Shown here piece by piece: positions 34,655 to 43,429 of a stretch of DNA of 64,000 bases (the stretch's first letter is position 1; each line of letters begins with the position of its first letter). The stretch covers positions 1-64,000 of the forward strand of contig NZ_CP109597.1 of NCBI RefSeq assembly GCF_036327755.1. Reading direction: 5' to 3'. Below the pieces are notes generated by a model. It did no database searches. It saw nothing but the letters and a program-made list of their open reading frames with translations, and was not told the DNA's origin. Position numbers and translations under genes: made by a program. The DNA comes from Nocardia sp. NBC_01503. GTDB lineage: Bacteria; Actinomycetota; Actinomycetes; Mycobacteriales; Mycobacteriaceae.

Positions 34655-34977
34655 GGGGATGCCATCCTTTCCGGGCAACAGGCGGGACATGATCACCGTT
34701 CTCACGAAATTCGTTGTCGGATACCAACATTCGAAGATCGAAGGCAAGCGCCGGGCAGCGGTTGAAGAGATACGGGGGGCGTGTTCGCCGCGGCCCCGTA
34801 TTGCCATCTCCCGCACCTCCCGCCCGCTCGCCGTGATCCCTTTCACACGAAGATTATGACCATGATGGTCAAATTTCAATAAGAAAACTCGCGAATTCTG
34901 AGTGATGCACGGTCGTAATGATAAAAAACGCCTGGATAGTTGCGGGTTTCTGACCGTTTCTGTCGTAAGGTTGTCGC
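34655..34977. promoter_or_regulatory. Divergent promoter region with palindromic operator
   Basis: The 320 bases between the minus-strand conjugation operon and the plus-strand regulator are AT-richer than average. A perfect palindrome TGACCAT-G-ATGGTCA lies at 34857-34871, a likely operator for the regulator at 34978 or the EspR-like one. Promoters for both directions are expected here but no clear -35/-10 pair is certain. Confidence 0.55.
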
Positions 34978-35601
34978 ATGGGAGCACACAGCGAGTTCTT
35001 CGCGCGTGTGGTACAGGACCGCCGCCAGCAACTGAATCTGTCGATGCAGCAGGTACACGCGCAAGGCGGACCGGCAGCACCGACGCAGATCGACGCCGAA
35101 CTCGAGCGGCTGCGCGCGAACGTCCGCGTGAGCACGTTCGAGAAGTTCGACGTCGCGATGCGGTGGGTGCCCGGCTCGGCGGCGGCCGCGTACCGCGAGG
35201 GCCGCACCCCGATCCCGCTCTCGGACAACGGCGAATTCGAGCCCGGCACAACCGCTATCACGCTGAGCCTGGACGAACTGCTCCCCCTGCTGGAAGCCCA
35301 GCGCGCTCTGCACACCGCCTCGGTGACCGATCTGCCCGAGGCGATGACCCGCCTCGATGCCGCCGTGTCGGCCTTGGTCGGCCCGTTCGTGACCGATCTG
35401 CTCGAGCGGCACCGGGGCCGCAAGGTCCCCCTGATCGAAATCGCTTTCGGGGAAGCGCTTTCCGCACCGGTGGCCCCCGATGACCCGCACCGCGAGGAAC
35501 GGCTGTATCGACGCTGGCTCACCGGGCGCGAGGAAGGGCTCGATGAGCAGACCGTGGCGCGGTTCGAGCACCGCCACCAATCACGCGGGGCGCCACAATG
35601 A
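34978..35601 (+). CDS. XRE-like regulator, 207 aa
   Basis: Starts MGAHSEFFARVVQDRRQQ. The N-terminal ~75 residues look like a helix-turn-helix (LNLSMQQVHAQGGPAAPTQ, then FEKFDVAMRWVPGSAAAAY). The C-terminal part is helical with TLSLDELLPLLEAQRALH. It is divergent from the conjugation operon across an operator-like palindrome, so it may repress transfer. Confidence 0.65.
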   Translation: MGAHSEFFARVVQDRRQQLNLSMQQVHAQGGPAAPTQIDAELERLRANVRVSTFEKFDVAMRWVPGSAAAAYREGRTPIPLSDNGEFEPGTTAITLSLDELLPLLEAQRALHTASVTDLPEAMTRLDAAVSALVGPFVTDLLERHRGRKVPLIEIAFGEALSAPVAPDDPHREERLYRRWLTGREEGLDEQTVARFEHRHQSRGAPQ

Positions 35602-35690
35602 CCGCTCCAGCGTGCCAGCTTTCGACGTGAAACGACCTTGATATACCAGTTGGGGATATTGTTTGCGGACAGACGAAGGAGGCGAAAGGG

Positions 35691-36134
35691 ATGACCGACC
35701 AGACATCAGAGACACTGACTCTGTCTGCACGCCTGCACCGGCTGTTCGCCGCCTTCCACCTCCGCGACACATCCGCCCAGAGCACTGACTCGGTCGCGGA
35801 CTCGGTGACCGCCACATTGGGAAAAACGGTGTCCGCCACCGATATCGACCGTATGCGCGCTGGAGACTTCGACGGCTCCGCGGTGGTCGACACCGGCCTG
35901 CTCGAGGCGATTGCCCACCATTTCGGTGTCCCGCCCGCCTACCTCACCGATCCCGACGGTGAACGTGTCGCGGCGATCGACACGAATCTGCGGCTGATCG
36001 CCGCCGCGCGTGATGCCGGAGTCTCCGGGCTGGCGCTGCGCGGTGACTCGGTGGACCTGAGTGAGCTGGCCGAGATTTTCACCAAGATGGCCCAGCGGCG
36101 CAAACCCCCTGCCGGACAAGGCCTCACCTCCTGA
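35691..36134 (+). CDS. EspR-like regulator, 147 aa
   Basis: GAAGGAGG seven bases before ATG. LSARLHRLFAAFHLRD at the N-terminus, an HTH reading ATDIDRMRAGDFDGS, FGVPPAYLTDP, and a C-terminal helix match the build and length of mycobacterial EspR, a nucleoid-associated regulator of ESX-1. It leads a plus-strand set with an ImmA-type protease, suggesting protease-controlled regulation. Confidence 0.7.
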   Translation: MTDQTSETLTLSARLHRLFAAFHLRDTSAQSTDSVADSVTATLGKTVSATDIDRMRAGDFDGSAVVDTGLLEAIAHHFGVPPAYLTDPDGERVAAIDTNLRLIAAARDAGVSGLALRGDSVDLSELAEIFTKMAQRRKPPAGQGLTS

Positions 36135-36172
36135 CCCTCGGCTGGGGCGTGCCCGCGCGAGAGGAGAAGATC

Positions 36173-36694
36173 GTGCAACCTCATCCCTTGGTGCTCGCCC
36201 CGCCCGCCCGCCTGCCCGCGCGATATCTATTGCTGCGTCACCGCACCGCGCGGGTATTGCGGGAGTTGGGGGTGCAGCCCAGCGACAGCGCCGACACTCT
36301 CATCAGCGCCCTGGCGCAGCGCCTGGGCTGCGCCATCGATGTGGACTCGCACCCGTTCAAAGTGCCCGGGTTCTTCGGCGGCACCATCTGCACCAGCGAC
36401 GGATATCAGATCCTGGTCCAGTCCGAGACCAGCGGTGAGCATCAAACCCATATCGCCATGCACGAGATCGCCCACATCCTGCTGGGGACAACCGATTCCG
36501 CCGCGCAAGCGATGTACGACGGCACCCACCGCACCGGGGACTACTCCAACCCAGAGGAACGGGACGCCGAATTCGTGGCGCGCACCATCACCACCTGGGT
36601 GCGCTCGGACCTGGACGCGCGCCTGCCGGCGCAGCCCGACGACCGCGCGGCCGCGATCGCGCGCAGCCTCGAAGACCGGATTTCATGGTCATGA
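36173..36694 (+). CDS. ImmA/IrrE-family metalloprotease, 173 aa
   Basis: GTG at 36173 lies six bases after GAGGAG. The zinc motif HEIAH is at about residues 97-101, preceded by GGTICTSDGYQILVQS and followed by an acidic RDAEFVARTITTW, typical of the ImmA/IrrE fold. Such proteases cleave cognate XRE regulators; the EspR-like protein just upstream is the natural candidate target here, as inference. Confidence 0.85.
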   Translation: MQPHPLVLAPPARLPARYLLLRHRTARVLRELGVQPSDSADTLISALAQRLGCAIDVDSHPFKVPGFFGGTICTSDGYQILVQSETSGEHQTHIAMHEIAHILLGTTDSAAQAMYDGTHRTGDYSNPEERDAEFVARTITTWVRSDLDARLPAQPDDRAAAIARSLEDRISWS

Positions 36695-36713
36695 CGCCCG
36701 AGAGGAGCCTACG

Positions 36714-37808
36714 GTGAACGGTCTCACGAACGCCCAATGGTGGACTCGCACAACAATTTTCGTTGCCGTCGCGGTATGGCGGATCTATCAGACCGGACGC
36801 CGGCCCTCGCTGGCGTCCGCGCTGATCACCACCGCGCTCCTGGGTACCGCGGCCAATCTGGTGCTCGAATCCATGGCGCACACCGCCAACAATCAGGACG
36901 ACGGGCGCCCATTCGTCCTGGCCGCGATCCAGGCCCTGGCCCTGTTGATCGCCTGGTGTGCCACAGGCGCCTATTACGCCCACTGCGATGGCTCCACTCG
37001 GGCCTGGCGGATCTCGGTGGCGCTGATCGGCTTCGCCGCGCTCACCGCCGTCGGGTTGGTCACCGCCGCCGCGCAGGTGCCCGCCTCGGCCCGGCTGACC
37101 GACTTCGAGATCTCCAGGGTTGCGATCTACTACTCGGTGGTGTTCGCGTTCTTCCCACTCGCGCAAGCGATCTGCGCCTATCTGGCGATGCGCACCGCGC
37201 GCCGCGCCTCCGGATCGCTGCGCGCGGCCATGACGCTGGCGTCGGTGAGCCTGTGGGCGCTGGCGGCCGCCGGAATCATGTTCATCGCCGATATGTGGAT
37301 CCAGCACGCGGGTCAGCAACCACCGGCGGTCCTGGCCACCGGGGAGCGGCTGGTGTACCTGCTCGGCACCCTCGGCTGGGTGGCCAGCTTCGCCGCGGTG
37401 GCCGCCGCGCATCGCTCACGGCAGTTGACTGCGATGTGGCGCGCGGTGCGGGAGAACCAGCTGCTGCACCGGCTGCTACGCGATCTCGAGGCCATGTCAC
37501 CACCGGCACTGACCTACCCCCGTACCGGACGCACCCCGCTCATGCTGCGCCCGCACGCGGGGCTGTTGCGAACCCGCATCGAATGCCGCGACCGCCTGGT
37601 CACCATCAGCCCCGCGATCAGCGACGAACTCGATCCCGCGGACTGCCAGCGCCCGGACAGGGTGGCCCAGGTTCTCGCGCACCTGCACCGGCGCGGCACC
37701 GCCCAGAGTGCGCGCCCGGTCAAACCGGTGGCCATCCTCACCACCGGCGGCACCGGCACCGATGAACTGATCGAACTCGCCCGCGCTTACGCCCAGCTCG
37801 CTCACTGA
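36714..37808 (+). CDS. MAB_1171c-like membrane protein, 364 aa
   Basis: GTG at 36714 after GAGGAG. Seven or so hydrophobic segments span residues 12-240 (ALALLIAWCATGAYYAHC, VALIGFAALTAVGLVTAAA). The cytoplasmic tail has RTRIECRDRLVTISPAISDE. Order regulator, ImmA protease, polytopic protein matches loci annotated MAB_1171c family putative transporter. Substrate unknown. Confidence 0.7.
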   Translation: MNGLTNAQWWTRTTIFVAVAVWRIYQTGRRPSLASALITTALLGTAANLVLESMAHTANNQDDGRPFVLAAIQALALLIAWCATGAYYAHCDGSTRAWRISVALIGFAALTAVGLVTAAAQVPASARLTDFEISRVAIYYSVVFAFFPLAQAICAYLAMRTARRASGSLRAAMTLASVSLWALAAAGIMFIADMWIQHAGQQPPAVLATGERLVYLLGTLGWVASFAAVAAAHRSRQLTAMWRAVRENQLLHRLLRDLEAMSPPALTYPRTGRTPLMLRPHAGLLRTRIECRDRLVTISPAISDELDPADCQRPDRVAQVLAHLHRRGTAQSARPVKPVAILTTGGTGTDELIELARAYAQLAH

Positions 37809-37826
37809 TCGGAAGGGAAGTTCTTC

Positions 37827-38939
37827 GTGGTTTCCATCCTCGGCGGCGGTATCGCCGGAACCGTTCTGGGTGGCGCACTCGCGCTGCGCCGATACCCGGT
37901 CACCGTCTACGAACGCCAGCCCGCCCCCGGCACCGGTGCCTTCCTTGTCCTGGACGCGCACGCGCACCGCTCGCTCACCGAACTCGGGGTGCCCTTGGCT
38001 GCCTTGCACGCCGCGTCACATCCCTTGGCCAGCTTCCGCTTCCACTACCGCCCCGAAGGTTCGGACACCGGACCCGCACGCGGACAGCGCCTGTACGAAC
38101 GCAGCGCGTTGATGCGGGTGCTCACCGACTTCGCGCACAGCGCGGGCACCGACATCCGGTACGGGGTCGGCGTGAGCGATATCGATCCCGCGACCGGGGC
38201 GCTGCGTGCTGCGGACGAGGAGCTCACCGGCCCCGGGGTGGTCATCGCCGCGGACGGTATCGATTCCCTCGCCCGTGCCCGTCTCGAGCCCGACCGCACC
38301 GCCCTCTACGCCAGGCAGGTGGTCATCTACGGTCAGACCACCCGCGCGATGGACCTGCCCGTCGACCCTGCGGTGATGCATTTCCACGGCCAACTCGGCG
38401 AAGGCCCGCTGCCGGTGAGCACCTTCGGATATCTGTGGACCGAAACCGCGCTGTTCTGGTTCACGCGTCTGACCCGCACGCCGGTTCCCGTGGACGACAT
38501 CGGATTTCACCCCACCAGCGAATGGGCCAACGCCATCGGTGCTGCCGATCCCACCGCCACCACGCTGATCGAGACCATTCTGGCGGCCACCGACACCATC
38601 CATGTCTCCAACACCCGCATCGTGCCCCTGAACAACGCCCGCCCGCCCGCCACCCCGCTCATCCTGTGCGGCGACGCCGACCACGCCATCACCCCCGCCG
38701 CGGTGCGGGGTGCCCGCGAGGCCATCGAGGACGCGCTCGCGCTGACCAAGGCCCTGGCCGCAGGCGACTCGCCCGCGCGGGCCATGAGTGAGCGTCGCGC
38801 GGTGATCGCCTCCGAGCGCCAGGAGCAGGCCCGCCGCGCCGCCGCTGGTGCCGCGGCCGCCACGGACCCCGAACCCGATTCCGGCACAGACGATTTCCGT
38901 GACGGCATGGACCCGATGACCCGCATGTGGTTCGAGTAA
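37827..38939 (+). CDS. FAD-dependent monooxygenase-like protein, 370 aa
   Basis: GTG at 37827. Dinucleotide motif VSILGGGIAGTVLGGALALR at the N-terminus, VIAADGIDSLARARL as the DG motif, and LILCGDADHAITPAAVRGAR as the GD motif. This is the PHBH-type FAD monooxygenase pattern. Substrate unknown. It ends the four-gene plus-strand operon that begins with the EspR-like gene. Confidence 0.8.
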   Translation: MVSILGGGIAGTVLGGALALRRYPVTVYERQPAPGTGAFLVLDAHAHRSLTELGVPLAALHAASHPLASFRFHYRPEGSDTGPARGQRLYERSALMRVLTDFAHSAGTDIRYGVGVSDIDPATGALRAADEELTGPGVVIAADGIDSLARARLEPDRTALYARQVVIYGQTTRAMDLPVDPAVMHFHGQLGEGPLPVSTFGYLWTETALFWFTRLTRTPVPVDDIGFHPTSEWANAIGAADPTATTLIETILAATDTIHVSNTRIVPLNNARPPATPLILCGDADHAITPAAVRGAREAIEDALALTKALAAGDSPARAMSERRAVIASERQEQARRAAAGAAAATDPEPDSGTDDFRDGMDPMTRMWFE

Positions 38940-39128
38940 CCCTGTGTGAGCGACATGCACAGCAAGATCCGGCCGCCACGGAATGAACGACATCACCGAT
39001 AGCCGCAAGCTTCTCCTCGCATATTCCTTGTCGAGCCTTCAATCTTGAAGACTCGCAACGTATTTCATGGAAGCCCGCGGCGTTCGGTGGTGCGCCAGTG
39101 TGTCGGTGCACGGGCGCACCATCGGGTT

Positions 39129-39437
39129 ATGGGTGAGTTCGACGCCATCAATGCCGCCAGCATCCAGCGCGCCCGCGCCGCCGGCTGGCCGGAGCTGACC
39201 GGGACCGACGCGCAGCTGGGCTGGGCGCGCACCGTCCGCGACACGAAGATGCGGGAGTTCGAGGCGGCCGACGTGCCCGACCCCGACGCCCGCACCCGAT
39301 ATCGGGAGGTGCCGCTGCGCGAGATCAGCGCGGGCGCATGGCTCGACAACCGCGATAACCCCTGGCAGGTGATGTGGTGGCGCAACCTCACCACCGATGA
39401 ACGCGCCGTGCTGCTCGACTCCCCGGCGGGCAGGTAA
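39129..39437 (+). CDS. Small acidic hypothetical protein, 102 aa
   Basis: MGEFDAINAASIQRARAAG, then LREISAGAWLDNRDNPW and WRNLTTDERAVLL. The end resembles that of the protein at 43199 (DAGDWIDENA, LTADERAV), so a short shared motif exists. Six bases before the next gene. Function unknown. Confidence 0.6.
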   Translation: MGEFDAINAASIQRARAAGWPELTGTDAQLGWARTVRDTKMREFEAADVPDPDARTRYREVPLREISAGAWLDNRDNPWQVMWWRNLTTDERAVLLDSPAGR

Positions 39438-39442
39438 CCCGT

Positions 39443-40204
39443 ATGGCGCCGCAACGACCCCGGATCGTGCGCAAGGCCAATCGCACCCGGTTGTGGGCCT
39501 ACATGCCCTTCGAGAACGGCAAGAACCGCGCGTGGCTCAAGAGCGAACTGGGCCACATCCGGCCGCACTGGAACAAGCCCGAGCAGCGCTGGGAGATCGC
39601 GCGCACGCACCTGTGGACTCTGGCCGAGGCGATGGCCGAGAAGTTCGGCGAAGTGGAGCTCACGCTGGAGTTCAACAAGACCGAGCGATGCAACCGCAGC
39701 TGCCAGAACGCGGTCAATGACGTCAGCGAGTGCGTGTGCTCGTGCCTGGGCGAATATCACGGCGGCCGCGGTGAGCGACGTGAGTGGGTTCGCTCCGGCG
39801 CTCATACCCTGATCTCGAAGGGGCCGACCCACGTGACCTATCTGATCGTGCACCGCCGCGAACCGATTCTCGAAACGGTCGGCCCGGAACCCGAACCCGC
39901 TGCCCCACCACCACTTCCAGAACCTGCGCCCAGCAACCCGGTGGCCGACCCGATCCCCGCGGAACCGGTCCCGGCGTATCCGTCCAGCATTACGAACTCA
40001 CCTCGACATCCCGCTCCAGCACGTCCACGACCAGCACCGGCGCGCGAACAATTCCCGCCCGGTTGCGGGCTGGCTGCGTTCTTGTTGGTCCTGGCGGTCG
40101 TGTGCGGTGTGCTCGCCGTGACCGTGACCGTGAACGTGTGGTGGTGGATCGGCGTGGGGGTGTTGCTGTTCGTCATCTTCGTGATCTTCGCCGAAAACGC
40201 GTGA
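39443..40204 (+). CDS. Cys-rich protein with C-terminal membrane anchor, 253 aa
   Basis: Starts MAPQRPRIVRKANRTRLWAY. The centre has CNRSCQNAVNDVSECVCSCL followed by GEYHGG, a cysteine/histidine motif seen in many actinobacterial phage and plasmid proteins and suited to bind metal. A long P/E/A-rich linker leads to two helices at the C-terminus (FLLVLAVVCGVLAVTVTV). Probably a membrane-tethered metal-binding domain facing the cytoplasm. Confidence 0.65.
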   Translation: MAPQRPRIVRKANRTRLWAYMPFENGKNRAWLKSELGHIRPHWNKPEQRWEIARTHLWTLAEAMAEKFGEVELTLEFNKTERCNRSCQNAVNDVSECVCSCLGEYHGGRGERREWVRSGAHTLISKGPTHVTYLIVHRREPILETVGPEPEPAAPPPLPEPAPSNPVADPIPAEPVPAYPSSITNSPRHPAPARPRPAPAREQFPPGCGLAAFLLVLAVVCGVLAVTVTVNVWWWIGVGVLLFVIFVIFAENA

Positions 40205-40271
40205 AAACCTGCGTGCCAATCGAATTCGGCATCGAGGGAACCACGGCCGCGCCGCCTGCGTCAGAGCAGTT

Positions 40272-40403
40272 ATGGGTGACTCCATTGACCGTCAAGCGTT
40301 GATCGATGCCGGTCTCGATCCCGACGACCCCGAAGTGTGGGAGCAGCAACGACGAATCCACGAGCTGTTGACGTGCTTCGGGATATGGCTGAAATCCAGC
40401 TGA
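40272..40403 (+). CDS. Small hypothetical protein, 43 aa
   Basis: MGDSIDRQALIDAGLDPDD then EVWEQQRRIHELLTCFG. Coding-like amino-acid use and helical character. No strong ribosome binding site. It follows the operon on the same strand. No family recognised. Confidence 0.4.
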   Translation: MGDSIDRQALIDAGLDPDDPEVWEQQRRIHELLTCFGIWLKSS

Positions 40404-40536
40404 TCGCGTTGGAACGCGGACCCTATTCGGCGGTCGGATCCGCGGTCTGCGGGAGGGGCGGATCTGCGGGGCTTATCGAGAAGAATCCCCGCCGGGTCCG
40501 TTCTAGGGGCTTACGGAATTCGCCGGACTTTCCGCA

Positions 40537-41895
40537 TCAGTTACTCGGAAGCATGCCGCTCTGGCGCGCGATGTCCACATCGTGCAGATACTCGGCGTAG
40601 GTATCGGTGAACAGCGTGGTGCCCTGCTTGTCGATGGTCACGAAGTACAGCCAGTCGCCAGGGGTGGGATTCTCCATGGCATGCAACGCTTGTGGAGAGA
40701 AGGCGGCGATAGGGGTCACCGGCAGTCCGGTCATTGCGTAGGTGTTCCACGGGGTTCGGTGTGTGCGCTCGTCGCCGGTCGTGGCTACCTCGGTTCTGGC
40801 AAGGCCGTAGTTGACGGTGGAATCGAAATTCAGCGGCTGATCGACCTTGATCCGGTTCAGGATCACCCGTGCCACCTTGGACATGTCCAGCGGTAGCGAC
40901 TCGCGCTCAACCAAGGATGCGGCGATCAAGGTCTCGTAGGGCGTCAAACCGTTCGAGGCACCGGCGCGCAGCAACCCGGACGCCTCATAGCTGGCGATGC
41001 TCTTGGTGACCAACTCCTTGATGACCTGTTGTGGACTGGCTGTGGGGTCGAAATCCCAACTGCCCGCAGCGATCAGGCCTTCGAGCGCACGGCCGCGATC
41101 GGGTGCGGCACGCACTTGCGCGAGAGCCCAGGCCGGTACACCCAGCGCCTCCGGGTCCGTGGCGCCTGCCGCCATGAGTTGTTCGTAGGTAAGGCAACTG
41201 GCGCGGGCACCGAGTCTGATGCAACTGGCTTCAGCGATCTTGTGGTAGATGCCTTCCTTGAGGTCATCGGTGTTCTCGTCGATCTCATCCAGTAATGCCC
41301 TGCCCTCATCGATCACCACGTTGCCGACACGGGCGTGCCCGCCTACCAGCGTCGCGGCTGCGGCATCGGCCGAACTGTGGCTGGGGACCGCGTAGTAGCC
41401 TGCCGGGAGCGGGCCGAAGGCGGGGTCATGTTGCACGGCCAGATCGAAGGCGGCGCTGCTGGCCACGACGCCTTGCTGCCGCAAGATATCGGCGATCGTA
41501 TGCCGACTGGCGGCGGGTGGGATCCAGACCACGACCGTCGGCCCCTCAGGTCCGGCGAAGTCTGCGGGGTGAGTGGGCTGATGGCCGCCCAACAGCACCA
41601 CCGCCAGCGTGAGGATCAGCACGACCGCCGCCGCGGCGGACTGAATGAAAACCAGATTCCGCCGGCGCCACTGTGCAGGCCCTCCGCCATCTGCGGGTAT
41701 CGGGGGTTCGGGAGTGTCGGTGTTGATCGTTTCCTCGGCCCTGGCTGCGAGACGCTGGCCGTCTTCGGCCGAAATGCGCTTGCGCATCGCCTGCGCGAGT
41801 TCGCCACCCAGCGAGGACTGTTCGATCAATGCCTTGAACTGTGCGGCGGTTTCCGGGTCGGGTTCACCGGTGTTGCGTCGGTCTTGGTTGTTCAT
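40537..41895 (-). CDS. MltG-like (YceG) lytic transglycosylase with regulatory N-terminus, 452 aa
   Basis: Starts MNNQDRRNTGEPDPETA in an ATGA overlap with the sigma-like gene. About 90 soluble residues precede one helix (AAAAVVLILTLAVVLLGG). The extracytoplasmic part reads HTIADILRQQGVVASS, then TPYETLIAASLVERESLP with the catalytic Glu, and VDQPLNFDSTVNYG, as in MltG/YceG, which cuts nascent glycan strands. The soluble N-terminus next to a sigma-like partner suggests a sensor or anti-sigma arrangement. Confidence 0.8.
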   Translation of the reverse strand: MNNQDRRNTGEPDPETAAQFKALIEQSSLGGELAQAMRKRISAEDGQRLAARAEETINTDTPEPPIPADGGGPAQWRRRNLVFIQSAAAAVVLILTLAVVLLGGHQPTHPADFAGPEGPTVVVWIPPAASRHTIADILRQQGVVASSAAFDLAVQHDPAFGPLPAGYYAVPSHSSADAAAATLVGGHARVGNVVIDEGRALLDEIDENTDDLKEGIYHKIAEASCIRLGARASCLTYEQLMAAGATDPEALGVPAWALAQVRAAPDRGRALEGLIAAGSWDFDPTASPQQVIKELVTKSIASYEASGLLRAGASNGLTPYETLIAASLVERESLPLDMSKVARVILNRIKVDQPLNFDSTVNYGLARTEVATTGDERTHRTPWNTYAMTGLPVTPIAAFSPQALHAMENPTPGDWLYFVTIDKQGTTLFTDTYAEYLHDVDIARQSGMLPSN

Positions 41896-42725
41896 TGCGA
41901 GCCCCTGTCCCCCAGGCGTCGGATCCAATTCTCTTGTTTCATCAGCGCTGACCAGCGTTGCTCGACAGCGCGGGTAGAGCGCTCCTGGAATAGGTGCGTG
42001 ATCTGTTTGTTCGTCAGCCCAGATGCCTTGCCCCACACGATGTTGCGGTCACGCTGGGACAGAGCACCCAAGTAATGACGCAGTACGTCCTGCTCAACGG
42101 TGCGCTGGGACGGCTCGTCTGCGGCCCACCAGTCCTGCATGGGCAGGCCGGCCTGGTGCCGAAGTGCTGCTTCCGCCGCTTTGGCGTTGCGAGCCTGCGC
42201 TCGACGATGGCGGTTGAGTTCGTTGACGAACGCGATCACGCAGGCGCCGATGAAATACGTTGTCACACTGGCGCCCCCATCTGCCCGCCACCCGGTTCCC
42301 AACAGCATCTTTCGCCGAAAGCTCTGCAGGGCCTCCACGATCGCTACATCGGCGATATCAGTGCGGAGGTCGGGGTCGGACATGAACCGCTCGAGCTCAC
42401 CGGGCGATGGGGTGCACGGAATCCTTTTGCTGCGTGCGATCGCGAAGATGTGTCCTGTACTCATCCAGGCCGAGAGCACTCCGAACGCATACCGAGCGAG
42501 CTCACACGCGTATGTGTCCCACAGCGGCCCAGAGAACTCCGCTCTGCGCAATGTCGCGATCAGCGCGAGGTCCGCCGCTAAGCGTTCGGGTGCATCGGGT
42601 TCGAGTTCTTGGCCCACTGCGTATTCCAGGTCGGCCGGTTGGCCCTCAACGGCACTGGTGTCGGTGGCGACCCGCAGTATGGGGACGGCGCCCGGCGGCA
42701 GTTGCTCACCCCGGGCCGCAGCCAT
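41892..42725 (-). CDS. Sigma-like regulator, 277 aa
   Basis: Start at 42725 (MAAARGEQLPPG) after GGAAGC, otherwise extended. Region-2-like part: FSGPLWDTYACELARYAFGV and SVTTYFIGACVIAFVNELNR. Region-4-like C-terminus: LSQRDRNIVWGKASGLTNKQ, then THLFQERSTRAVEQRW. Closely parallels the protein at 54077 (FAGPLCEAFERQLWLYGW, GTYFITACAMKFRDAY). Co-translated with the MltG-like gene, so it may link transcription to wall synthesis. Confidence 0.7.
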   Translation of the reverse strand: MAAARGEQLPPGAVPILRVATDTSAVEGQPADLEYAVGQELEPDAPERLAADLALIATLRRAEFSGPLWDTYACELARYAFGVLSAWMSTGHIFAIARSKRIPCTPSPGELERFMSDPDLRTDIADVAIVEALQSFRRKMLLGTGWRADGGASVTTYFIGACVIAFVNELNRHRRAQARNAKAAEAALRHQAGLPMQDWWAADEPSQRTVEQDVLRHYLGALSQRDRNIVWGKASGLTNKQITHLFQERSTRAVEQRWSALMKQENWIRRLGDRGSQ

Positions 42726-42982
42726 TGCTTCCGCTTCCCTCACTGACCATGATGGCTTCGTCCTCCCCGCTCCCCGGCCCCATCGCGTGTCCGGATACGG
42801 CGTTATAGGCGCCCGGGGCACCGATCGCCACACCGTGATCGGGTGTGCGCCAAAACATCTGGCCTCCGCCTGGGCAACTATCGCGCTGATTCGCCTAGAA
42901 CATGGCGAGATTGAGATCCACACCATCGCGACCACCAGGCTCGTGAGGTATTTGATCTTTCGGCGCACAAGGGAGATAGATC

Positions 42983-43144
42983 ATGAAGCCCACAGTGATC
43001 GACTTCGTCGCACTGACGGTGATCCTGTCCGCGGCAGTGACGCTGGTAGTGATAGTCGGTTCCTCCGCAGCGACCGTTCTCACCGCAGCGGGAGGATTCG
43101 TCGCAGTGATCCTGAAACTCTGGTTTCACCGCACTTCTCGCTGA
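42983..43144 (+). CDS. Small two-helix membrane protein, 53 aa
   Basis: ATG at 42983 after GGGAG. VIDFVALTVILSAAVTLVVI and AATVLTAAGGFVAVILKLW are two helices with a basic end (FHRTSR). Good codon use. It lies divergent from the sigma-like gene. Function unknown; resembles other small membrane proteins of the window only in topology. Confidence 0.6.
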   Translation: MKPTVIDFVALTVILSAAVTLVVIVGSSAATVLTAAGGFVAVILKLWFHRTSR

Positions 43145-43198
43145 CAGCAAGCGCCGTCGCCGAACTGCCAGAACAGCTCGACTGCCCGATGATGGAAC

Positions 43199-43429
43199 TT
43201 AGAAGTCGGGCAATTCCAGAAGGACCGCATCTGTCTGTGCCGCAGCCGCTTTCGCGACCGTGACGGCACGCTCATCAGCCGTCAGCTGCCGGAAACCCAT
43301 ACCACCCATGGCATTTTCGTCGATCCAATCCCCCGCGTCGGTCTCGCGGAGCATGGCCTCCCGGAACAGCGCCTCGGTCTTCTTGGACATGTCCATTTGC
43401 TGCGGTGAGGACGGCTTCGAACTTCCCAC
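43199..43429 (-). CDS. Small acidic hypothetical protein, 76 aa
   Basis: GTG at 43429 after GGGAG. GSSKPSSPQQMDMSKKTEAL, then DAGDWIDENAMGGMGFRQLT and ADERAV. Shares this C-terminal motif with the protein at 39129. No domain known. Confidence 0.5.
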   Translation of the reverse strand: MGSSKPSSPQQMDMSKKTEALFREAMLRETDAGDWIDENAMGGMGFRQLTADERAVTVAKAAAAQTDAVLLELPDF

